Assembly (NCBI GenBank): GCA_035063885.1
Contig: JAPSFM010000061.1
Span: forward strand, 1-29,386
DNA: 29,386 nucleotides
Reading direction: 5' to 3'
From: CAADGY01 sp900696665
GTDB taxonomy: Bacteria > Acidobacteriota > Terriglobia > Bryobacterales > Bryobacteraceae
Shown here: positions 1 through 7,205 of the stretch, piece after piece
Layout of the letters: each line of letters starts with the position of its first letter
Numbering within the stretch: position 1 is the first letter of the stretch
Made by a program: the position numbers and the translations under genes
Notes under the pieces: model-generated
The model's database searches: none
The model's input: only the letters and a program-made list of their open reading frames with translations
What the model was told of the DNA's origin: nothing

Positions 1-13
1 CCCTGGCCCCCCG

Positions 14-145
14 GCCCGCTTTCCCTTCTGCCCCATGTCCCAGAACGGTCTTCGCCGTCAAGGGTTCGCTTCGCCGCGCACAAACCGCGCGCCCTTGACC
101 GCTCCGGGCCGTTCCGAAGATTGACTGAGATAAGGGAAAGCGGGC
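14..145. repeat. Nested inverted-repeat region upstream of the phosphatase
   Basis: A perfect 14-base inverted repeat joins positions 14-27 (GCCCGCTTTCCCTT) and 132-145 (AAGGGAAAGCGGGC). Inside it a second 8-base pair joins 57-64 (GTCAAGGG) and 92-99 (CCCTTGAC), and the innermost part is rich in CGCG. The arrangement could fold as one long imperfect stem in RNA or as a cruciform in DNA. I see no convincing gene in positions 1-243. It could be the terminator of an upstream gene, a small palindromic mobile repeat or a structured RNA; the sequence alone does not decide. Confidence 0.6.
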
Positions 146-243
146 AACTGCAAAGCTCGCTTGCGGCTTCGTGCGGCCTCCCGTTGGTCGGCCCCGGGCT
201 GCTCAAAGACATTGGAGTAGACAAACATCATAGGAGAATACTG

Positions 244-273
244 ATGATGTTTAAAGTTGTGGAGAGTTCCTGA
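244..273 (+). CDS. Candidate 9-codon leader micro-ORF upstream of the phosphatase
   Basis: An AGGAG motif at 232-236 stands seven bases before ATG at 244. The reading frame encodes MMFKVVESS and stops with TGA at 271-273. The stop lies one base before the phosphatase ATG at 275. Ribosomes ending here could re-initiate on the phosphatase, so this may act as a translational coupler or leader peptide. The peptide has no recognised attenuation signature such as a run of one amino acid. It may be a chance frame. Confidence 0.3.
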   Translation: MMFKVVESS

Positions 274-274
274 G

Positions 275-1411
275 ATGAGAACTGCAAATCGCTTAGTCGC
301 CATTTTTCTCTTGTTTGCCTGTTGCGGCTCGGCAGGCGAGCGTAAGGCAAAAAACGTGATCCTGTTTCTTGGGGACGCGGCCGGAACTTCAACGCTCCAT
401 GCCGCCAGTGTCCAGGAGTACGGAGATTCCAACCGGCTGTTCCTTTACCGGATGCCCAACATCGCGCTTTCCGACACCTCGTCGGCATCGGATTGGGTAA
501 CCGATTCGGCCGCGGGAATGACCGCCATCGTGACCGGTGAAAAAACGAACAATGGCGTGGTTTCGCAATCGGACTCCGCGGTGCGGGGCAAGAAGGACGG
601 AGAGCCACTCAAGACGCTGCTCGAATATGCCGAAGAGCGTGCGCTTTCCACGGGAGTGGTGTCGAACAGCCCCATCACGGACGCAACACCCGCCGCCTGT
701 TATGCACATGTCAACGATCGGAAAATGACGGGCGAAATTTTCAGGCAGGCGCTGAACCCGCGATTCGGTGATGGCGTGGATGTAATGATCGGGCCCGGAC
801 GGCAAGCCATCCTGACGGCGACGCGTGCGCTTGGAATGAACCTGGAAACGGAGATTCCCGCGAAGGGATTCTACTTTGGGGAAACGCTCGACCAGGTGCC
901 GGCGGACGCACGCCGGGCTATCGTGCTTCTTGGCCCGGGCGAAGTGGATTTGGGCGCCGCGACGGAACTCGCAATCCGGATCCTCGCGAAAAACCCGAAA
1001 GGATTCTTCCTGATGGTCGAATCCGATCTCCACACCGACAACCTGTCCCGTGGATTGAGCCGCACCGTCGCATTCGACAGGATTATCGAATCCACGGCCG
1101 CAACCGCATCGAAAGACACTCTCATCCTGTTCACCGCTGATCATTCTTTCGATATCCGGGTTGGCGGCTCCACCAGGAAAGGCCTCCCGCTGGTGACCCA
1201 GGATGCCAACGGCAAGCCTGTACCGGCGAAATCCGTGATGATCAACGGACATCACTCCGCCGAACAGGTTCTGGTGGCCGCCCAAGGACCCGGGGCCAGC
1301 CGCGTCCGCGGGGTGATCGCCAATACCGACATATTTCATATCATCCTGTCGGCCTACCGGTGGAAACCCGAACCGGCACACACACCGCCCCAAATCACTT
1401 CGGGCAACTAA
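275..1411 (+). CDS. Secreted alkaline phosphatase (PhoA superfamily)
   Basis: Predicted alkaline phosphatase of 378 residues that releases phosphate from phosphomonoesters outside the cytoplasm. The N-terminus (residues 2-20) is a signal peptide with a hydrophobic core and a cysteine pair (C16-C17), so it could be a lipoprotein. Family landmarks in order are the metal Asp in LGD (D34), the nucleophile Ser in TDSAAGMT (S78), the bacterial-type TDATP motif, a metal region around E249 written VESDLHTDN, the DH pair (D289-H290) in TADHS, and GHHSAE (H326-H327) near the C-terminus. The E249 region is more compact than in E. coli PhoA, where Glu, Asp and His are spread over ten residues. I chose ATG 275 over the upstream TTG 257 because GGAGAG at 261-266 is a well-placed ribosome binding site and the signal peptide starts directly. 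No pho-box was recognised. Confidence 0.9.
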   Translation: MRTANRLVAIFLLFACCGSAGERKAKNVILFLGDAAGTSTLHAASVQEYGDSNRLFLYRMPNIALSDTSSASDWVTDSAAGMTAIVTGEKTNNGVVSQSDSAVRGKKDGEPLKTLLEYAEERALSTGVVSNSPITDATPAACYAHVNDRKMTGEIFRQALNPRFGDGVDVMIGPGRQAILTATRALGMNLETEIPAKGFYFGETLDQVPADARRAIVLLGPGEVDLGAATELAIRILAKNPKGFFLMVESDLHTDNLSRGLSRTVAFDRIIESTAATASKDTLILFTADHSFDIRVGGSTRKGLPLVTQDANGKPVPAKSVMINGHHSAEQVLVAAQGPGASRVRGVIANTDIFHIILSAYRWKPEPAHTPPQITSGN

Positions 1412-1904
1412 GGGCGGAGACCAGCCTCCGGGCAGCGTGGGTCAAGTAACAATCCAGAGAAAACGCATTCCGGAGATGACGACTACAGCCAGCCATATCA
1501 GCGACTTGGCCTTGACACGACCAAGCGCCGCGGTCGCTCTACTGTGGCGGCCTACGAGAACCAATGTCATGGCGCCGGTTCCCGATCGGATTCCAGGTAC
1601 ATTGATGAAGCGCTGAGATCTGTGGATCTGAACAGGCTGCCAGTCGAGGAGATTCGGGCAAGGCATCCCGAGCAGCGGCGTCTACCCGCTGTTGCCGCCG
1701 GTAGCCACCGTATGCGAAGGCGAGCAGTAACCCGACGCTACAGGCACCACAGAAATGCCGCCTCTCAAACACTCACCCTTCCGGTAGGGCGTCGATGGCA
1801 GAACTGCGGCAAGCGATTCTTACCCGCGCTGAAGCAATAGTGCGGAAACGGAGCAGGCGCGACTGCCCACGCCGTAAAAGATTGGGACTTTGCCAGGGCA
1901 GGAG
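1412..1904. other. 493-base stretch without a supportable gene
   Basis: No open frame here resembles a known protein. On the minus strand, two overlapping frames (about 1772-1539 and 1666-1442) contain hydrophobic stretches (GLLLAFAYGG and SLIWLAVVVISGM) that would need frameshifts to join. This is weakly reminiscent of a decayed membrane protein, perhaps the C-terminus of an ABC-type permease, but the match is too poor to annotate. Confidence 0.4.
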
Positions 1905-2756
1905 TTAATCGTATACCAGGCGCGGCGCAACTAGCTGCTTGTTGAGTTTGTCTTCCTCGGGGATCGATGCCACTATCGCCCCCCATTGCCGGCGGATGGC
2001 GTTTTCAGTGATCGGCGAATCGAGCCATGGTCTTCCAAGGCCGACGCATTTGAACTCGAACAGCGGAAGCGTATAGTCGCCTCCGAGCCGACCGCACTGG
2101 GCACCCTTGATCGAGTAATGGGCGTGAACCAGTTCATGAGCCAGTCCGATGGCTGGAGGCCGCTGATGATTGTCGGGATTGTCTTTGTCAATGCAAAACC
2201 CAATGCCGGATCCACTCCCCGTGCCTGGCGGCGAGTACTGATCCAGGGTCGATATGGTCGCAAGCTTGAGTTGTTCCATCTGCATCGGGTCGACCCATTC
2301 CCACAGTTCCGCGTCCGTTATCGGCGAGTTCGCCAGTCCGGCAGCGAAGTTGTTTGCGTAGAGGTTCCACAGCGGCTGCCTGCGGAACTCGCCCAGGAAC
2401 TTGAATCGATTCATTCTTTGCGCTGCCTCACGGGTGATCGTGCCCGGTTCGCGTCCCAGAACCTCTTCGGCCACACGATTTAAGGAGGCGCGGTCGTTCG
2501 CGGTTACAACCATGTTGTAGTCGGAATGGTAGGTAATACTCACCATTCCGTTCCTCAAAGCGTCGATAAGGTTCCGGCCGGCAGGGGTCGCGTAGATGTA
2601 CTTGAGGCAGTTGCCAGTGTACCAGGCAAAGTTGTACAGGTCGGGAATCTTGCCGCCGGCGGCTGGATCCAGGTACACCTCTTGCACCGCGACGATCCGA
2701 ATTCCAGGCCCGCTGTCATGGAGCCCGTCCGGGCGCCAGTACTTGGTCTCGCTCAT
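1905..2756 (-). CDS. M91-like zinc metalloprotease (NleD/HopH/XopG effector type)
   Basis: Protein of 283 residues with the zinc-protease motif HELVHAH (H207, E208, H211) in the context PPAIGLAHELVHAHYS, followed about 45 residues later by a SPITENAIRRQWG segment. HExxH preceded by a Gly/Leu/Ala-rich helix and followed by a TENxxR-like segment is what I associate with family M91, which includes the E. coli effector NleD and the plant-pathogen effectors HopH and XopG. NleD cleaves host JNK and p38 kinases. The third zinc ligand is not assigned. There is no Sec signal peptide and no type III secretion gene in the window. I prefer ATG 2756 to GTG 2792, though neither has a strong ribosome binding site. 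The gene sits between an apparently non-coding stretch and a broken toxin gene, suggesting acquired DNA. The native target is unknown. Confidence 0.7.
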   Translation of the reverse strand: MSETKYWRPDGLHDSGPGIRIVAVQEVYLDPAAGGKIPDLYNFAWYTGNCLKYIYATPAGRNLIDALRNGMVSITYHSDYNMVVTANDRASLNRVAEEVLGREPGTITREAAQRMNRFKFLGEFRRQPLWNLYANNFAAGLANSPITDAELWEWVDPMQMEQLKLATISTLDQYSPPGTGSGSGIGFCIDKDNPDNHQRPPAIGLAHELVHAHYSIKGAQCGRLGGDYTLPLFEFKCVGLGRPWLDSPITENAIRRQWGAIVASIPEEDKLNKQLVAPRLVYD

Positions 2757-2973
2757 GGCGTTTGTGTTCTTGCGTACGGTTCCATAATACACTTTGCCGC
2801 GTCCAGTATAAAGAATAATAGAACTCGATTATCCGAAATAACTGGCCGATTGGAGGTATTCGAGGAACTGTCGCCGGATGATCCAGCAAGTCGGTTTGTG
2901 GCTACAAATTCCAAACGTTGACCGCTTGACCGTAGAACGCCCGAATCGCTACAAGCCGGAAGAAGCCGGCGGC

Positions 2974-3314
2974 TTAGCTGGTGAACAACACGACTCGAGC
3001 CCGGTGCCCTGTGCGCAATTTCTCATCACCCGTGTAGAGGATGGACCGGTCGCCTCCGCCAAAGCGATGTAGGCGGCATCGTATGCAGTGAAATTGTGCC
3101 GTAGTTCCCACATACGGCCAATCAATGGAGTGTGTGAATACCGCTCCGCGGGCAATGCCGCGAGCTCCGCTAGAAATTGCCCACTGCGATGAGAGTCGAT
3201 TCGCTGTCCGGCAACCAGCCTTCGAAGTGCACCCACGGCTTCCACGTCAATCAATTCCGGGACAACGAAGGACTCACCGCATCCGGCGAGTTCGCTTCGG
3301 ATGGGTGACTGAAG
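2974..3314 (-). pseudogene. Broken VapC-type PIN-domain toxin (C-terminal two thirds)
   Basis: The minus strand reads ELIDVEAVGALRRLVAG (from about 3257), then RYSHTPLIGRMWELRHNFTAYDAAYIALAEATG, close to VapC ribonucleases of the PIN family. The acidic residues of the E(A/V)xxALRR and YDAAYxALA segments are present. Two lesions are visible. The N-terminal strand carrying the first catalytic Asp is missing, with an in-frame TGA at 3315-3317. The frame also shifts near 3040-3050, after which the expected ending (LYTGDEKLRTGHRARVVLF, stop at 2974) continues in another frame. No VapB antitoxin was found upstream, so this is a remnant rather than an active toxin-antitoxin module. Confidence 0.75.
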
Positions 3315-3317
3315 TCA

Positions 3318-3619
3318 CATCCATACGGCGCCTGTTAGAGGTAGCCTCAGTTGAGAGGGAAGAAAATGGGTAGCTGGGGTTGCCCGCACGAGATGAACGG
3401 CGCCTGCCAAAAGGTGAACAATCTCCCCTGCGATCCGGGGATGAGGGGGTGCGTCCTCTACGGCCGGTTTGTTTTCAGTAATCCGGCGAAAAATCGTCCG
3501 GCCAAACCCGACACCCGAAGCACGGTGCAAGGGAAAGACGACCGGCCCGGTTCGTCCAGACAAAGTTTGCCATAGCATCTCCGCCCAGTTGGCAGTACCC
3601 TGTTAGAACCACTTGTAAC
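3318..3619. other. About 300 bases with no supportable gene
   Basis: This stretch separates the VapC remnant from the aminotransferase. Short frames on both strands show no family resemblance. The sequence CAGGCGCCGT occurs twice when read on the minus strand (around 3406 and 3333), but I see no further repeat structure. A promoter for the aminotransferase should lie here; no convincing -35/-10 pair was found. Confidence 0.4.
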
Positions 3620-3635
3620 AGGAGGCTTCCACCAC

Positions 3636-4856
3636 ATGAACCGCCGACAGTTTTTCGCCACTGCGGCAGCAACGGGCCCGGCCGCGTCCTCTGCAACCAG
3701 CAGCGGGAGTCGTGATTTTTCCACGGTGCGGGCGGATTTTCCTCGCGCCCGGACCGCCGCTTACCTCGACAACGCCTCATGTCATCCTCTCAGCGTGCAC
3801 ACGGCCGCGGCGCTCCACCGCTATATCGATTGGGCGTCGAAGGAAGTGGGGGAGCCGTGGTGGCCGGATTGGGCGCAGGCCCGCACCGAAGCGAAAACGC
3901 TGTTCGCTAAGCTCATAAACGCAAAGCCTTCAGAGATCGCTTTTGCCCGCAGCACTATTGAGGCGGAGAGCAATCTATTGAACGGTATGGCGATCCAGGC
4001 CTCGGGCGGCAACGTCGTCACGAACGATTTGCACTACTCCGCCGCCATCTACAACTATAGGATGCGCCAGAAGGACGGGCTTGAGGTGCGCATCGTGAAG
4101 CACCGTGACTGGCAGATCGATATCCGCGACATGGAGCGGGCTGTCGACCGCAATACGCGGCTGATCGCTATCGCGCTGGTCTCGAACGTGAACGGATATC
4201 TGCATGATGTCAGCAAGCTCAGCGAACTGGCACACGCCAATGGCGCCTATCTGTATGCCGATATCATTCAATGTGCCGGAGCCATTCCCATCGACGTTCG
4301 TGCCATGGGAATCGATTTGGCCGCCTGCTCCACTTACAAGTGGCTGATGGGTGTGAAAGGCTTTGGCTTCCTTTATGTCCGCGAGGATCTGCAAGGCTCC
4401 GTGGTCAGGCCTGTACAGCACTCCGGTGGTGTGCGATTCAACTATGCGCCATGGGTGGAACAGCCGGACACCGGTCTCGACGAGATTGCTTTCAGCCCGG
4501 TGACCGGCCCTTCGTGCTACGAGGTGAGTTATCCCTCCTATGAAGGAGCCATTTGCGCACTGGAAAGCCTGAAGTACATTCACCGGCTTGGGGTTGAGAA
4601 CATTCGCGCCCACGTGCGCGCGCTAACCACACGGCTACAGAAGGAAATGCCGGCGGCCGGATATCCCTCCATCACGCCTCCGGACAACGAGAGTCCGATT
4701 GTGGCCTTCGCCGCGAAAGATCCGCAGCGGGCGATGGAAAAGTTAAGAAAGGCCGGCGTTCACGCCGCCATGCGGTTCCGCAACAAGATGAGGATTTCTC
4801 CGTCGGTTTTCAATAACCAGGAAGATGTGGACCGCCTGCTGGAGGCTCTGGCGTAG
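3636..4856 (+). CDS. Class V aminotransferase, cysteine-desulfurase-like fold, with Tat-type N-terminus
   Basis: PLP enzyme of 406 residues in aminotransferase class V (cysteine desulfurase, isopenicillin N epimerase and selenocysteine lyase relatives). The Schiff-base lysine is K235 in CSTYKWLMG and the cofactor Asp is D209 in YADIIQ. The N-terminus MNRRQFFATAAATG looks like a twin-arginine signal, so it may be exported, which is unusual for a PLP enzyme but common for acidobacterial members annotated this way. The strong ribosome binding site AGGAGG at 3620-3625, ten bases before the ATG, fixes the start. There is no obvious cysteine-desulfurase mobile loop with a catalytic Cys, so a substrate other than cysteine is possible. 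It converges with the minus-strand hydrolase gene, whose stop lies nine bases beyond its own. Confidence 0.85.
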   Translation: MNRRQFFATAAATGPAASSATSSGSRDFSTVRADFPRARTAAYLDNASCHPLSVHTAAALHRYIDWASKEVGEPWWPDWAQARTEAKTLFAKLINAKPSEIAFARSTIEAESNLLNGMAIQASGGNVVTNDLHYSAAIYNYRMRQKDGLEVRIVKHRDWQIDIRDMERAVDRNTRLIAIALVSNVNGYLHDVSKLSELAHANGAYLYADIIQCAGAIPIDVRAMGIDLAACSTYKWLMGVKGFGFLYVREDLQGSVVRPVQHSGGVRFNYAPWVEQPDTGLDEIAFSPVTGPSCYEVSYPSYEGAICALESLKYIHRLGVENIRAHVRALTTRLQKEMPAAGYPSITPPDNESPIVAFAAKDPQRAMEKLRKAGVHAAMRFRNKMRISPSVFNNQEDVDRLLEALA

Positions 4857-4864
4857 TCCCGGCC

Positions 4865-7129
4865 TTACTGCGCTCCATTGCGCAAGGCCGGCAGATCCTC
4901 AGCCAAGGTCCGTTTCAGCAGAAGCAGCTTTTCGTGAATCGTCGCCGGCGTGTAGATGTAGTCCTGCTCCCACTCGTAGCCGAGCCGCGAGTCCCTGCGC
5001 GCCGTCTCAAACGATGCTTCGGTGCGCTCGATCTCCTCGCGCAGAATTGCCTCCAGGCGGTCCAGCGCCGCGGTTTTGCTCGTGGTGTTCTGCCGGAGCC
5101 GGAAGCGCAGGTCTTCGAATTCGAGTAACGCCTGCTCACTACGCATCATGCGCTGCAGTTGTTCGGCGAGCAGCGTCTCCCGGTACGCATTCTGCCTCTT
5201 CGCCGCCGGAGCCGCCAGCGCGGCTTTCCTGTAATGCCGCAACCCCTTCTCCATTTCGTCGGCCGCCAGTCCAAGGTACTTGCTGAAGACGGGCAGCGAG
5301 AAGGGTCTGACGTACCGCTCCGCCGCGTTCACCTTATTTGTGAAATCCGGCCAAAGAATCAGCCGGCTCGGCACATACGGCCAGTAGGGGTTCACCCAAG
5401 TGGTGCGGGCCCAAAGCGCGGGATCGGACCAGGAGTGATTCACCGTCATCATGCGGGGCTCCGGCTGTGTCAGAAAGAACGGGGATGCAACGGCGTTATT
5501 GGTGCCCCAGTTCGGACCGGTGTCCGGCACCAGCCGGATCGCATTGCTGAAATACTTCCAGGCGGAGAGAACCGCATCTTCGTTACCCGCTCCAAAATCA
5601 CGCCGTGCGATCGCGCGCAGGAGGTCGTCGAGCGGCGGGGCGTCGCTCCAGGAATACCAGGCGCGCAATTCGGCAACGAAGTTCGGCTTAAATCCGTAAC
5701 TCCAGCTTTCGAGCACGCCGTCCACACCCCACTTCTCCAGTGCTTTGTAGCGTTCATACCACTGGTAGGGAAACGGCAGATAGGGGAAAGTGCCGTATTG
5801 CCAACTCGCGAAGGTGTCTGCCTTCGTGTAAACGCCGCGGAACCCGAGCTTCCTGGCTTCCGCGATCTGTGCCTGTGTCACTTCGGCCGGTCCCACCTGA
5901 TTGATCGCATAGTCCTTCAACCAGCCGCGCTCCCCGTCCAGTTCGAACGCCTTGCCGTTTTCAAACGTCAGCAGCGGAATAGAATCGCGCGGCAATTGCG
6001 CCGTGCCGTAGCGCTTGTTCTCCGCCTGGTGAGGGCGGAAGTCCACATTGTATTCCCAGGGCAAAACTTCGATAGCGGGATTGATCTTGCGGCACTCTTC
6101 CGTCACAATGGCGACCGCGCGGGCCCATTCGCGAAGCCACTTGCGGAGGTCCTGGTCGCCCTGCCCGCCCGCGCCAAACCATCTTTCGTAGTAGAAGCCT
6201 TCAGTCAACAGAACATAACCGCGAATGTCCGGGAACTCCGTCACGATATCGCGCACCAGCTTGCGCAAGCCTTCTTCGTTCTCCGGCGTAGGTGTGTAGC
6301 GCCATAGGATGGGCACGTAGACACCGATGCCGTATTTCGCAGCGCGCCGGACCAGGCCGGCCATCGCGCCGGGAGGGTGCTCCTTCATTTTGTCCCAGTG
6401 CGGTCCCACGCCCGGCGCGTTGTTCGGGTTTCGATAAATCGAATCGTGAATCGCGTCGAATCCGTACCGGACAAGCGTCGCCAGAAACCGGTCCGGCCAG
6501 TTCATCCAACCGAGGCCGGACAACGTCATGCGCGTGCGATAGAGGCTATGGCGCGTGGTGTCCAACGTGCGCGAAAGGAAAGGCGCTTCACGCAGGCTGA
6601 AACGCGCCTCCAGATTGTACAGCCCGTACATGGCGCCGCGCTCGTCAAAACCGCACACTGCGATGCGCTCACCCTCCACCTGAATCTGATAATCTTTCGG
6701 GCCTTTCAGCGCCTGTCCGCAGCCTGGCATCTGGTCGCGGGTGCCCGCCACTACCGAACGGTTCATGGCCGCCCAGCCATCAAGCGTACCCGGGGCCTCC
6801 AACTTCAGGTTCACCTGCATCCCGTCTGCGATTCGTTCGCGAAATTCGACAGCGGCGTGGCGCAGCAGCGGTCCTGAATCCGACCGGATGACGAGAGACC
6901 ATCCTTGCGGCGGAATCGCGATTTCTGTCGCAGCCGGACGGGCCGCGGGGTCGCGGCGCAACGGTTCCACGCGCTCGCTGAGGACTTTCTGAAATGTGTA
7001 AGACTTCTCCACCGGCAAGGCGGGCAACGCTTTTTGCGCGAACTCGGCCGCGCCCGGTCCATCCTGGGCCACCGCCGCACTGAAAGCAAACGCAGCCGCG
7101 CATGCAATACGCAGGAACACTTTTGCCAT
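4865..7129 (-). CDS. Secreted glycoside-hydrolase-like protein (GH20/GH67-like architecture), family unassigned
   Basis: Protein of 754 residues with a clear signal peptide (MAKVFLRIACAAAFAFSAAVAQ). The first 150 or so residues resemble the N-terminal alpha/beta domain placed before the barrel in GH20 and GH67 enzymes, including the characteristic ending DERGAMYGLYNLE. The middle 350 residues look like a TIM barrel rich in Trp and Tyr, with segments such as LLTEGFYYERWFG and ESWSYGFKPN. The C-terminal 170 residues are helical and charged. This suggests action on an uronic-acid- or hexosamine-containing glycan, but no specific activity can be read. Start 7129 was preferred to an in-frame ATG at 7183 because it begins the signal peptide directly and AAAGAGAG lies just upstream. 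It is the last gene of the minus-strand cluster and follows the M20 peptidase after an intercistronic hairpin. Confidence 0.65.
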   Translation of the reverse strand: MAKVFLRIACAAAFAFSAAVAQDGPGAAEFAQKALPALPVEKSYTFQKVLSERVEPLRRDPAARPAATEIAIPPQGWSLVIRSDSGPLLRHAAVEFRERIADGMQVNLKLEAPGTLDGWAAMNRSVVAGTRDQMPGCGQALKGPKDYQIQVEGERIAVCGFDERGAMYGLYNLEARFSLREAPFLSRTLDTTRHSLYRTRMTLSGLGWMNWPDRFLATLVRYGFDAIHDSIYRNPNNAPGVGPHWDKMKEHPPGAMAGLVRRAAKYGIGVYVPILWRYTPTPENEEGLRKLVRDIVTEFPDIRGYVLLTEGFYYERWFGAGGQGDQDLRKWLREWARAVAIVTEECRKINPAIEVLPWEYNVDFRPHQAENKRYGTAQLPRDSIPLLTFENGKAFELDGERGWLKDYAINQVGPAEVTQAQIAEARKLGFRGVYTKADTFASWQYGTFPYLPFPYQWYERYKALEKWGVDGVLESWSYGFKPNFVAELRAWYSWSDAPPLDDLLRAIARRDFGAGNEDAVLSAWKYFSNAIRLVPDTGPNWGTNNAVASPFFLTQPEPRMMTVNHSWSDPALWARTTWVNPYWPYVPSRLILWPDFTNKVNAAERYVRPFSLPVFSKYLGLAADEMEKGLRHYRKAALAAPAAKRQNAYRETLLAEQLQRMMRSEQALLEFEDLRFRLRQNTTSKTAALDRLEAILREEIERTEASFETARRDSRLGYEWEQDYIYTPATIHEKLLLLKRTLAEDLPALRNGAQ

Positions 7130-7153
7130 ATTCGCTCTCTTTACCGCTTGCGG

Positions 7154-7189
7154 GCGCGCGTGGCTCGATGGTCGCTTGCTCACGCGCGC
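7154..7189. repeat. Intercistronic hairpin with a 9-base perfect stem
   Basis: GCGCGCGTG at 7154-7162 pairs with CACGCGCGC at 7181-7189 around an 18-base loop. It lies between the M20 peptidase stop (7206) and the start of the secreted hydrolase (7129). There is no T-tract on the minus strand, so an intrinsic terminator is unlikely. An mRNA-stabilising or processing hairpin, or a dispersed REP-like element, is more plausible. Confidence 0.5.
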
Positions 7190-7205
7190 GGTTCCGCTAC
7201 GGAGG

